In this document: in pieces, positions 9,240-22,100 of the stretch | Layout of the letters: every line of letters begins with the position of its first letter | Position numbering within the stretch: position 1 is the stretch's first letter | Assembly: GCF_051106095.1 (NCBI RefSeq) | Contig: NC_135785.1 | Coordinates: forward strand, 223,133,045-223,197,044 | Source: Pogona vitticeps | Taxonomy: Eukaryota; Chordata; Lepidosauria; Squamata; Agamidae | Length of the DNA stretch: 64,000 nt | Reading direction: 5' to 3' | Made by a program: the position numbers and the translations under genes | Notes under the pieces: generated by a model | The model's database searches: none | Told to the model about the DNA's origin: nothing | The model's input: only the letters and a program-made list of their open reading frames with translations

Positions 9240-12200
9240 GTAAGTAAAACCGGGTCTGTTTCCGAACTTTCGATTCACTTCGTTTTTTGTTTGCCTTTGG
9301 GGGGGGGTGAATTCGGAGACTGGTTCTAGCGGGCTGCTGGCAGGGCGTAGCAAGGAAAACGGTTCTTGGGATCGTTGCAGAAATTAAGAAACAAACAAAA
9401 AAACCCGGGGAAGGGATGTGTTGCAGGATGGTTTCTCTATAGTCAACAAATTTCGGCATGCTCTTGTGGACGCATCCAGATGTAGCCCGATTCTCTGCGT
9501 GTTTACTCAGAAAGGAGCCCTCCTCAGCTGAATTGGATTTAGTGCCAGGGAAGTGTTCGTAACACTGCAGACGTAAGGAGACTGGGCTCCGTTGTATGGA
9601 GTGTGTCGTAGAGATGCTGATGTTGGTCAGGAAACAAGGTGGAGTTCTGCAGTTTGGGGCAAAAAGTCGTTCTCGTTTCTGTTTAAGCAGGCCCCCAATT
9701 CCCTCTGTCAAAGCCATCAGTTTCGTGCAGTGCTAAACTGAATGCTGGAGGGACAGGGAGGAGGGAGCCCGTATCGCATATAGGCGAAAGAGCAAGTGCA
9801 GTAAGGATAGCAGATGAAGACGTGTCCTGACATTGTGGAATATGACCTAACCATTATCAGTGCCATGATGTAGCGCTTTAATGCGATATTTTATGCAGGA
9901 AAAAAACCCTTTATTGTTGTGTTGTTTGACCAAGAACCAGTTCTCCCCCGTTAGATTGTCATTTGGAGCAAATGGTTTTTCACTACTTTTTGCTCCTATG
10001 CTTCTTCTACTGCATCAAATCCAAGGCTTTTATCAATAAGGTGTGTGACCCTCCTATTCTCCCACAGCTTCTTTTATCTTTGTGTAAAAAATGAGGAAAA
10101 GGTAGAATAGGTTCACAGTGCCCTTTGCCTATTTTTTATTATGCACTACTTCCTCCGATGCTCTCAAATTTTATATCTTAGTAGAGGATAGTACCTTCCA
10201 AATAATGCCATGAGCCTCTATGTAATGTCATGAGCCAGTTGAATTGGATGCAAGGTCTGTAATCTAATGCTGGAAGATGAAGAGAGGTTCATTTATAACC
10301 ACCTTACTTCCAAAGAGCTTTAGCAGAAATGAATGGGTCATTTATTCCTTACAGCATTTGGGAGATAAGTTATGGGCAGAGAATGACTTGCTGAAAACTG
10401 CTCTGAGTTTGGTCTCCCTAGCCTTAATCAAACCTACAATGCAAACAGAAGTAGCCAGAAGTCCTTTTTAAAAAAACCGATATGCTAAAGGTGTTCAGTA
10501 GCAACATTTCACCTTTTACAGCTGGTGATGGGGAACAACCCTAGAAAGGGGGAGGGGGTGTTGGGAACTGCAAAAAACTTTTTGGGGGGCATACAGAGTC
10601 TCTGGTCTCCATCCTATTCCTCATTTAGGGACTGAAATATACCTAGTGGAAGAATAACAAAAAATTACCCATCACAAATGGACCCAGAATTTCATCATCA
10701 CCACCTTTTCACAGCTGTCGAGAATCTTCAGATACTGAGAAGAAACCCAGCTTCTGTAAAACTACCAAATATTTTGCAGACTGAAAATTCACTTTTAACA
10801 ATAATGACTCTTAATAACATGATAAAGTAATCAATAATTCCGGGTCCCTGTCAGGGACTTATACTTTTTGGTGTGGGTAGGTTGCCCTATTTTGTTTCAT
10901 TTTCTGAGTGTGTGATTGCTGGAAATGAACCAAAGGAAAGCTTGTGCTTTAAATTTACTTTCCTCTTTCAATTTCCAAAATTGTTAAGTGACTTAAGAAA
11001 ACATCCACTTTATGATACAGTATTGGGAAATTAAGCATTTCCTCTCCTTCATGGAGCATAGGAAGTTCATTTAAAAAAAACTGCATTAGGGTAGTGCTGA
11101 TGTGCTACACCATTTAGAAAAAAAATCAAAAACATTCTCCTGAAAGCCAGAGGGAGCAAGGAGAGGGCTTTTCCCCCCCTTTTCCTTTTCTTTTCAACTG
11201 GCAGACAGACCAGTAGGGTCGCTTGATGTGCGTATGCCATTGGGATACAAGGATCACACCAAAAGGCATACCAGACCTCTACTCGATTTTATTTTGGCCC
11301 ACACCAGCCAGTTCATGTGGACAAGCTCTGAGCAGTGGCAAGATAACGCTTTTGACCTTGTATAAATATTTTCTGGACGGCAAGTCCCAGAATCCTCTAC
11401 AGTGGCTAATAGGCTTCCTGGTGGAATGCTTCTGGGAGTTGCAGTCCAACAAATAACTTTTGCAAGTTCTGCATCATCCTACCATAACTTAGTTGTTGTT
11501 GGCTTTACCATATCACAATACTGTATTCCATCTTCTTAAAAAATAACTTCTGACATTCTGGTGTGTTTTAAATATAGTCTCCCCTATGCACAGAATGCAA
11601 CTTTTCTCCTTCCCACCAATAAGATTACACCTCAGACATCTGAATGGGCCTTTAGAAGCTGGATGCTGTGAGCGGTGTTGTATGCTTGATCACCTTGATG
11701 TTATGTGCCATAAAGTTGCTTTCATCTCTAAACTAGTCCCTCATAAGGATCTGCATTCAAATATCTATGTGATCTTTCCACAAGACTTAAGACTGCCATG
11801 CTCAGATCTAGTGACTGTTGTGTGGCATTAAGAGTTTGATGAAAAGAAACTTCACTAGCAGTTTTACCATCCTGGTACTAAAGAAAGGAAGACCCAGGGA
11901 TTTGAGTCTTCTTTTTGGAATGGAAGGGCAAATCCGTTCATTGGGGATCCCCATATCTCCTTTGTTATGGTGACAGCCTGTTGCAATTCTAGTGTCAGCA
12001 CTTGGAAAGCCCTCTGATGTAGTAGACCGGTAGGCTCGGTCTACTCCCCGCACTGATTGCAGTGGCGGGGGACCCCCAGGAGGTCTCCAACGGCAGCGGA
12101 GAAGCCCTGGGAGCTTCCCCGCTGCCATCGGAGACCTCCCTGGGGTCCCCTGCTACTGTGATTGGAGGCAGCACTCATCCAGTGCTGGGAGACTAAAGCT

Positions 12201-15200
12201 GGCTGGGCTCTTGGACGCTCACCCCCCAGCCATGCAGAGGCAACAGAGCACTGGCAGGCTTCGGACTGGTATACTTAACAGCCCTCACTGCACTAGTCCC
12301 ATCTGTAAGGGGAGAGCGTAATTGAGAGCCTTCTTGCACTAGGGAGTCTTACATATTAATCAGTTTGGGCTCTCTTGTGCCTCTCATACCTTGCCCGATA
12401 CCCTCAGTGCTTTGAAAACCAAGTTTTTATATTTCTCTTCTATGGAAGGAACTGGTATTCTTGCTACAGTCCCTCAGAAGCACCTACATGAAACAATCAT
12501 AGAATTTCAGTGGTCACTGTCTTCCTATATTTTAGTGATGGAAGAATGCTTATCCAATTAAAGGTTCAGGAACCTTATCCTCTTTTTCAGTTGGAGAGAG
12601 TAGGTGGAGAAACATGCTGCTCAGAGAAAGTTGATCAGAAGTTGGAAAATTAACTTCTTTGGATTACAACGTCCGGAATCCCCAGCTTTGTTGTTTAGTC
12701 ATTAAGTCATGTCCAACTCTTCGTGACCCCATGGACCAGAGCACGCCAGGCCCTCCTGTCTTTCACTGCTTCCCGGAGTTTGGTCAAATTCAAGTTGGTA
12801 GCTTAGATGGCACTGTCCGTCCATCTAGTCCTCTGTCGTACCCTTCTCCTCTTGCCTTCACACTTTCCCAACATCAGGGTCTTTTCCAGGGAGTCTTCTC
12901 ATGAGATGGCTAAAGTATTGGAGCCTCAGCTTCAGGATCTGTCCTTCCAGTGAGCACTCAGGGTTGATTTCCTTCAGGATTGATAGGTTTGTTCTTCTTG
13001 CGCCCAGGGGACTCTCAAGAGTCTTCTCTAGCACCACAATTCAAAAGTTCTTTAATTCCTCCTCACTTTCTGCCATCTGAGTGGTATCATCTGCATATCG
13101 GAGGTTGTTGATATTTCTTCCGGCAATCTTAATTCCGGCTTGGGATTCATCCAGTCCAGTCTTTCTCATGATGTATCCTGCATATAAGTTAAATAAGCAG
13201 GGAGACCATATACAGCCTTGTCATACTCCTTCCCCAATTTTGAACCAATCTGTTGTTCCATATCCAGTTCTAACTGTTCCTTGAGGCTGCTCAACGTCCC
13301 GTGCCCTTGGTTTACAGCAATTGCGATCGCAAAAACATTGTTGTGAAGCAGATTCATCGTAATGCGGGGTAATTGTTAAGCGGGGCACAACTGTATATCT
13401 TTGCACTGTTCATTTAAGAAGGCCCTCTTGTTTCTCCTTGCTATTCTTTGGAAGTCAACATTCAATTTTCTGTAACTTTCCCTATCTCCCTTCATTAGCT
13501 CTGGAGCGACTTGTACTTGTCCTCCGCTCTTCCTCAGTAGCATGTTGGACGCCTTCCCAATCTAAATCTAAATCCCCAGCTAGCATGGACTAAACAATAA
13601 CTTTCCCAAACATTATTACTTTCCACTGTTTTTTTTTATTTTTCAGTTAACACTCAAAAGTCCATGCTATTAAATATGCACAGTCTTTATTGGACAGTCT
13701 TTTTCATGACCACTGTGTTTGTTTTCTTTTAAAAAAGATGTGTTGTATTTACGTAAACATAGAGTTTTGCCAAATATTTCAAAATCCTTTGTTTAGTGAT
13801 TGCTTAATATTAGCTTCCTTTCTATTTGTGCTTGCCATCTCTGTTTGCAGTTGCATTACTAAAGTGATAGTTTGGTTCCTATAACATCCTTTGCAGTGTT
13901 GGGACCATTACTGCTGCAAAATTTACTGTATAAATTGGCAGGCTATGTTTGGTTATGAATGAATGTTGAGATCTGCCAAGCTGGCTGGAACCCTGTTTAA
14001 GAAAATCTGCTTAAGAGGGTGGCCGCTTAAAAGCTGGAGAATGTTTTCTTTTCTGCAAGAAAATTCTGGCAATTATCTGTGGAGCTAGTTGATATCAGGA
14101 ATTTCCAAAGACATAACAGTCTTAATTTGTCTCAGCATGTTGGCAAAATTGAAAGGGGAGGAATGCAAAATATTGCAACACTTTAAAGGCTAACAATTTC
14201 AAGTATGAGCTTTCATGGATCAAAATCTATTCCTTCACAAATAAATACAGAGAGATGACTCCTGTATTTCTCCACAAGGTGGTAAGAATCATGTCGAGTT
14301 GAGGATACAGAGTGAATATTGGCAGAATCCTGTTTACATAAAATTGTACCACAGAACTGGACGGCATCATCATCCGGCACTGGTAATATTTAGTTTACAT
14401 GAATTGGAGGGTTTCTATATCCACATTTCAGGTTCTAAGACTCACTAGGGCTCCCTTTTGCCCTGGGGATGCCTTTGGGAGCCTGGAGTAGTCAAAAATT
14501 GCCAACAGTCCTGCCAGTAGTGATCTGGTGGCAAAGAGCCATGCAGAGCTTTGGAAGCTGAAAGAGAGAAATAGAAAGCTTTCAATTAATCTAAAGCAGA
14601 TATTAGCAGTGCTGGATGATGACATCATCTGGCTCCATGGTGTAACTTTATGGCAACAGGATTTTGGCCAATAGTTTGTTAACCCAGAAATGTGACTGTA
14701 AAGATGTAACTTTGCTGGTCATAGCCGGGGTAATAAGCTGCATGTCACATAGACTTGGCTGTCACAGGAATGCTGAGAATGGGTTCTGGGGCAGAGGTTA
14801 GATTCTGTCAAGGGAAACTATTTCTTGCTCTTAAAATATTGTATAAAACTGAGTGATTAGTATGTGTGGTATGTTAAGAAACACTGATCTCTATTTAGGG
14901 TCTTAGAGATACACTGGAAATTATCTATGTACTAATTTCTGCTGTCTTCTCTTTGAATCTCCCTTTGTAATTCCATTTTTCCTACAATAATATCAGGGAA
15001 TTTCCAAGGACATCATTTTCTAAGAAAGTGACAAAACCCAAAACTGGTTGATTAAGCACAAGGGTTCCAACCTTCATAGCACAGCATAACTTTATTCCAA
15101 ATTATTCTAGCTAAAGGTATTTGTAGATGATATGTTCAGATTCTTTATGCATATCAGATGTTTCTTGTTTCAAGATTTCAACAACAACTAAACTTGATTT

Positions 15201-18200
15201 TATCCCTATTTTTTATACTTCTGTAACAATGGTCCACACCCATGGTCATCAGGATCTTGATTTCTAATCTTCGCATTATATTTATTTTTTTGCACAACAG
15301 CGTCTAATTTTAAAAATCCTGTTTTTATTCAGTCTTATCTCAGCATCATGCATCAGAGTTTCTTGTCAGAAACCGTCGAGCAAATTCCTTTATGGAAGAA
15401 AGGATGAAGGGGAATTTGGAGCGGGAATGTATTGAAGAGTACTGCAACAAAGAAGAAGCCAGAGAAATCTTTGAAAATAACCCTGAGACAGTAAGAGATC
15501 TTAAGGAAAAGTCTCCTCTGAGGGCAGAAACTAATTTTAACAGAGCACTAATTGTTTGTTCATTTCCTTCCAGTATTCAAGATACACAAATTTATTGGAC
15601 AAGAGTCAATAGCTTGTATGTTTCTATTATGATGAACTTTGAAGAAATCCTAAAGAATTCTGTGTTTAGTAATAAAATGATACATCTAATTACTAAGTAG
15701 ACTCTCTAAAGCAGAGGTCCCCAACCCCTGGTCCACAGCCCGGTGCCGGTCTGTGGCCTGAGCCGGACCGGGCTGCTGAGACAGACCTCCCGCCCCACCC
15801 CCTGCACACACTCACTCACCCCCACACAGCCCGTTTGCGCCTGCGTGCATGCTCCAGCATGCCCATGAAAGTGCAGCGCTGCTGTTTTTGCATGTGCATG
15901 AGCGCAAGCATGCCCAGGCAAGCGCCGTGCCACTGTTTGTGTATGCGCATGAGCACTCACACGCACGCATGAACAGTGGTGCAGCGTTTGTCTGGGCATC
16001 CTTGCACTCGTGCGAGAGAAGGTGCTTGTTTGCGCATGCGTACAAGCGCGGGTGGTGCCCCGCCTTCCCCAGCCAGTCCGTGGACCAAAAAAAAGTTGGG
16101 GACCGCTGCTCTAAAGTATGCTGCTTATATACTGTCCCATAGCACTTAAACTTCTCTCTGGGTAGTTTAAAACATAATTATGCAATCCAAATTTGTTCTA
16201 TAATGTGTTTGTTTCACTCATACTCTATTTTCTTATTAGATGCTTAGGTGTCCAGCCCAAATGAGTGTTTGTGACAGTTTATGTCCAGAGTGGCAGCCAT
16301 TTTGTGAGTGAGCTACACCCATCCTGTTAAGACAGTCACTCTCTAAAATTGTAAATATGATCACCAGCCCCAAAAGATAGATAATCCCTGCCATATTAAG
16401 AGTTAAATTAGACCACATCTAGTAGCCTGTTACCTAAATGCAGAATGGAAAGCAAATCTCATAACCATCTCCTTCTGTTCCTCTGACGAGATCTTTAGCA
16501 TGTGCTGGGTTTTAAGATAAGTCATGCAGCTGAGCCCACAATGAAGAACCTCTCAGGGTGGAGCAGGAGTGGAACACTTAGATGATTTTTCCTCTGTTCC
16601 ACATTTAGGCAATAAGTCACTACCTGGTTCGTTTAGCATGATTTTAAAAGAAGTGTAGCCTCAAGCGGTGAAAGGCATCTGCTTGTCATAGCCGTAATTC
16701 TCTTTATCTTCGTAACTTGCATGTAGGGTGCTTTCATGTGTGAATGGATATTAGAAAGTAATTACAGCTTTGGTTTGGTGGAGTTTATATCTCTGAGGAA
16801 ATCCTGTTGCAGGAGGGGAAATGGGCTACTTGTAGGGAGTACACATCCCAGTTCACAGGGCTTGAAAAATTTTAGAATGTCTCACCAGTCAGTCAAAAAT
16901 TTCAGCAGTCAGCATGACTGGACTATAGCTTTGCAATTTATTGAGATTGGGAATCACTGATTTATATCCTCAGACTTGGGTTGTTTTATGCAAAAGCACA
17001 GGGCCTCTTAAGGAGCCATGGTTCCGTCCTCGTTTGGTTGAAGTTGGGAGCAGGGAATCTCCATATTCTCCAGCATGGGACTACTCTACATTCTCCTGCA
17101 GAGCTATATCTCTATGTACCACTCGAACTCTCTTTTCACGAGAAGAAAGCAGTTTTCCTTTTGCAATGGGAGTGGGGAGGGGAGGACTGCAGGATTAGAG
17201 AGAGAGAGAGAGGCTCATCGAGCAGCATTTTTCACTCATCACAGACGAGTGGATGAGTGCATTTTTCAAGCCCTGCCAATTCATTATTAGTTTACGCCTC
17301 AAAGGGAGTTCTCAGGATCCTCAGACCTAGTTGGCATTCCTGTGTCCTGTCCAGTCACTAGGTGATTAACAATATGGCATTTATTGATTTTCCAGAGTTT
17401 TAAATTACATGGGGTATCCTAGAGATACAGGGGATCCCTGTCACAGGGCTAAGCACATAAAAGCCCACCTCCCTTCCTCATATGCACAGCTTGCACAGTT
17501 GTACAGCATCTCCAAAGGTCTTACAGCCTGTTTAACTCTGTGGCAGTGTCCAAAATGATAACAGGAACAGTGAAATTGTTCAGCAGCCTATTGTCTGATA
17601 CTGTTCTATGGACACTGGTGTCAGCATATTTGTTGCAGTAACCGCTGCACTGATTGCTAAGTGAGTATAAGATTTTGCGATCTACCTTTGGACCACTTTT
17701 CAGTGAGAAGTCAGTGACATAAGATAGGAGTAAGTTCAGGGGGCATGTGCTAGAAAGTTTTTCATCCATATCTTATTTTTTGCCTTGCACTTAGAAAGGT
17801 CAGAGAACCTAATAGGTACAAAAGGCACAGTACTGTCTGTAGCAACCTCAGATTATGGGCATCCTTGACCAAACATTTACAGGGTTGCCAAGTTGTAACA
17901 TAACTGAGCAGACAACCCCCTGCTTCTTTCTCAGATTTTGAAGTGGACTCAGTTACAGCCCCTTGACTGCATCATTGGAAAGGATAATTGTTGCTTAATT
18001 GTGGGAAGGTGTATCCTAGAAAAATATTTTCAAAATCAGGCTGTGTCCTCTATCCATTTAATAAATACTCTTGAGATTTAGATCAAAGCTACTTTTTAAT
18101 TAAACTTCTAAACTCTTCCAATTTAGTAAAGCAGAGCAAAACAAAACAACCAATAGCTATATTTTCTTTATGACTGATTACAAACAGAGCATAATTATTT

Positions 18201-19095
18201 TCTAATTATTTTGCTAAATAATGCAAACAATTAAACTGTGTCTGCTATTAAAGCTATCATTGTAATTTCTTCTCTTTTTTTTCCTTTTTTGAAACACAGG
18301 ATTATTTCTATCCCATATACCTAGGTAAGTTTCATAAAGAAAAACTTATTTTTTAAAACAATTCAGGTGCTTACAGCTTTATTACTTAATATTTGGAGAA
18401 CATTGAGAGAAAAGAGGAAAGTTGCTGAAATGAAATAGTACAGAGTTAATGAGATCCTATAATATGATTTTATCTGTGATGCATGTAAGTATATATCTGT
18501 ATGGCCAGTGCTGTTGTAGTGCCGGAGATAACTTAAAGTAAAATACATACAACAGGAGTTTTCTATGTTGATACTACAGTGGTGCCTCGCTTAGCGATGT
18601 TAATCCATTCCGGAAAAAACACTGCTAAGTGATAACATTGCTAAGCGAAATTTAAAAGCCCATAAAAATGCATTAAAACGTGATCAATGCGTTCCTATGG
18701 GCTTAAAAACTCACCTTAAAGCGAAAATCCTCCATAGTGCTGCCATTTTCGCTGCCTCTTAAGCACCGATCAGCTGCCTCTTAACCACCGATCAGCTGTT
18801 AAAAAAGAGTCGCTTTGCCATGATCGCTTCCCTGCGATCATCGCAAAGCGAAAAAACCCCATAGGAACCATCGCAAAGCGATCACTTTTGTGATCGCAAA
18901 AAGTTAGTTGCTAAGCGATTTCGTCGCTCAACGAAGCGATCACTAAGCGAGGCACCATTGTATCTTGTTTGTAATACAAACAATATCAGTCTATGAATTT
19001 TCCACCTAGTCTGCTATCTGCTCTCCCTCCCTCCCTCCCCCCTCCCCCCCTCCCCCTCCCTCCCCCCTCTCTCTATCTATATCTAGCTATCTATA

Positions 19096-19140
<45 letters not shown>

Positions 19141-22100
19141 AAGAGAATGAGAGAGAGAGAGAGAGAGATGCACTTCTGTGGACAAAGAAACACCACATCA
19201 GAATATCTTTGGAAGCAATTCTTCCATTGAAACATGGATCTGAACATACACCATGTAGAAGCTTCCTTTCTGTTGTATTCTCTCTCAGGCTGAGGCATAT
19301 GTGTCAATACCATAGTTGCTTACCTGACTGTGTGGAGAGTTTCCCCACATGATTGTTGGCTTCCTTCCCTGTGATGTAGCAGGCCTGTGGGGAACACTCA
19401 TGGAAAGAATCCTGCAGGTTACAGTATGACAGTGCATGTGCAATGTACTGATTATTTATTCCCAAACTTCAGGCCTGGTTTTTCAGAGGAAGTGTAACCT
19501 GAAAAGGTTGAACCCTTGCTCCCTGATCTGCATTTTGATTGGCTGGGAAGATCTCTGTCTTGTCTGGAATAAGCTTCTATCTGTTTGCTCTCATCAGTCC
19601 ATCACTGCCATAAGAGACTGACTTGGGACAGGAACAGCTTCCTTGGAGTTAGGTGGGAAAAGGAGGTCACATTTGATGTCATCTGCATACTGATGATACT
19701 GAACTTCAAATCTCTGGGCAATAATTTCATGTAGATACTAAACAGCACGAGGGACAAAACAGAACCCTCTGTGACAGCACAGGCCAAAGCAAGCACTTTC
19801 TGAGTTTGCTATTCCAGGAATGACTGGAGTCACTGAAAAACAGTGCCTCCAACTCCTGTCTCAGGGAGATGAGACAGAAGGATACCATAGCTGATGGAAT
19901 CAAAAGCTGCCAAGAGGTCCAACAGAACCAAAAGGGATACTCTTCCTCTGTCTAGTTCTGAGTATAAGTCATTCACCACGATGACCAAAGTGGTTTCCAT
20001 CTCATATCCAGGTCTGAAGCCAGAATGAAATTTGAAATTTGCACTGGAGTAGACATATTAGTCTGTTGCAGTAAAACTAACAAAGAGTTCTCTTAGAAGA
20101 CCAACAGGTTTATCGGCCATATGTTTTTGTGGGCTGCAGCCCGCTTCACCCACTGCATCTTCTAGGCTGCAGAACTTCAGACTGCAGGTGAATGCAGTTT
20201 TCACTTACTGTTGTAGAACTGCTGGATAGCTCAGTGGTTTAGGTATTTGGCTGCGGAGCCAGAGGCTGGAAGTTCAATTCTCCACTATACCTCTTTGACA
20301 GGGGCTGGAACCAATGATCCTTAGGGTCCTTTCCATCTCTGCAGTTCTACAATGAGGATGATGAAAAGCTAGATAGAAGGAAGAAGGCTATCTGAAACTA
20401 TTCTCCATCTTATATTAATCATTAAAATATAGATTCACTGATTTGCAATCTGAAGCAACACTGAAAGAAGAATTGTGTAACTTAGTTAAACATGTAGCTT
20501 GGATATCAGTTACTGAGAATACGAGAGTGTGGTTCTAGCACTTATTGTGCATCACGTTTGCAGCCTTTTTATACTTTTGCAGACTGCCTGGCTTCATTTC
20601 GAGCAGGAATGGTAAGGGTGCCACCACTTTCTTCAAATACTCCAACTGACCTTCGGTCCTGCGTAAAAGGTAAGCAGCTATAAACCTCTACTATACCTTC
20701 TGAATGAAGATGAGGTATCTTTGCCTGCTGGATAAAATCAGTGATCATCCCGGTCACACAAGATACATGTATTGGTTCCCATAGTGCTACTTCGAAACCT
20801 GAAAGAAAATAATAGATTTATATTCCCCAAAATAATAGAACTGATCTAGGCAGTCAGTGTTCAAAGAATTGTGCCTAACTTTTACAGTAGGGTGAAAGGT
20901 AGAATGTGGGCTAGCAAAATCATTCTTCTGGAATAAAATGGTGTAGTTGAAATTGAGTGTTCATTCAAGGCCTATCTTCATGGGTATAAGCAGCTCAAGT
21001 GTGTTCTTGGGTACTTCAAAGTGCTTTTGGGGCCAAACAATATATGATGTTTTTCATGTTTTTAAATAACTGTAGTTTATTTAAAGAGAAGGCAGTTGAT
21101 GAGCTTCAAATCCAAAATGTGTTCTGATTTGAATCACAGTCTCCCAGTGATTATCCTCTGAATATAGCTCCTTTCTGATTGGCTTTTGCCTCTCAAAATG
21201 CTTTTTACCTGGAAGTAGAATTTTTGTTGTTTAGTCGTGTCCGACTCTTCCCGACCCCATTGACCAGAGCACGCCAGGCCCTCCTGTCTTCCACTGCCTC
21301 CCGGAGTTTGGTCAAATTCATTATGGTCGCTTCAGTGACACTGTGAAAGTAGAATATCCAAGGGCAAATACCAGTCAGAGATCAATGATTTTCCACAATG
21401 AACTTCTGTTTAATGGTTACGTGCGCTTGTCAGAAGGCATGAACAATTTGATCCTCAGTCAGCAGGGCAGCACTTCAGCAAGATGGCTGGTTCAGTTTCA
21501 TCACAACTTGGCTTAGTTTGAGATGAGAGGTCATGGATTCCACTACTTAGAGATTTAATGAGGGAAGCCATTCTCACCTGTGTGATCCTAAACATGTCTG
21601 TTATCATTGAGTATCAGGAAAATATGTTCATCCATCCAAGACCCTAATTATGTCAGATGCTATAAAGAGCAGCACTGGTCAGCAAAGTTCTGTCTGTCAG
21701 CCCACAGGTCTCCTAAGAGATTCCTGCGGCTTGAACAGAGAGGTTCCAGGGGCAAGCGTACTCCTAAATCAGCTGAGCTGCCCATTCCAAATGTCTGATA
21801 ATCTAAGGTAGCAGTTTGTAATCTTGGATCCCCAGATGTTCTTGGACTACAAATCACAGAAATCCTGGCCAGCACAGCTAGTGATGAAGAGCTTCTGGGA
21901 GTTTTAATCCAAGATCAAGACTGTGTAGGGACTCAAGGCTGGGGATCACTGATCTAAGGGGCATGACACTTTACAGTTGTTACTCTCTCAGCCAACAATA
22001 TAATGAACTGAAATAAGATGTTAATATGTTATATTATTTCAGGGATGGGAAACTGGGCCTTCAGATGCTTTAGATTTTGACCCCCAAAAAACCCTAGTCA

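Noticed and set aside
8748-9717. Minus-strand open frames of 201 and 288 codons across PROS1 exon 1
   Set aside because: They sit in CpG-rich DNA antisense to the promoter and signal exon, are low in complexity, and match no family. GC-rich sequence has few stop codons.
15706-16142. Cysteine/histidine/alanine-rich frames on both strands
   Set aside because: They lie entirely inside a hAT-like non-autonomous element with an exact 8-bp duplication.
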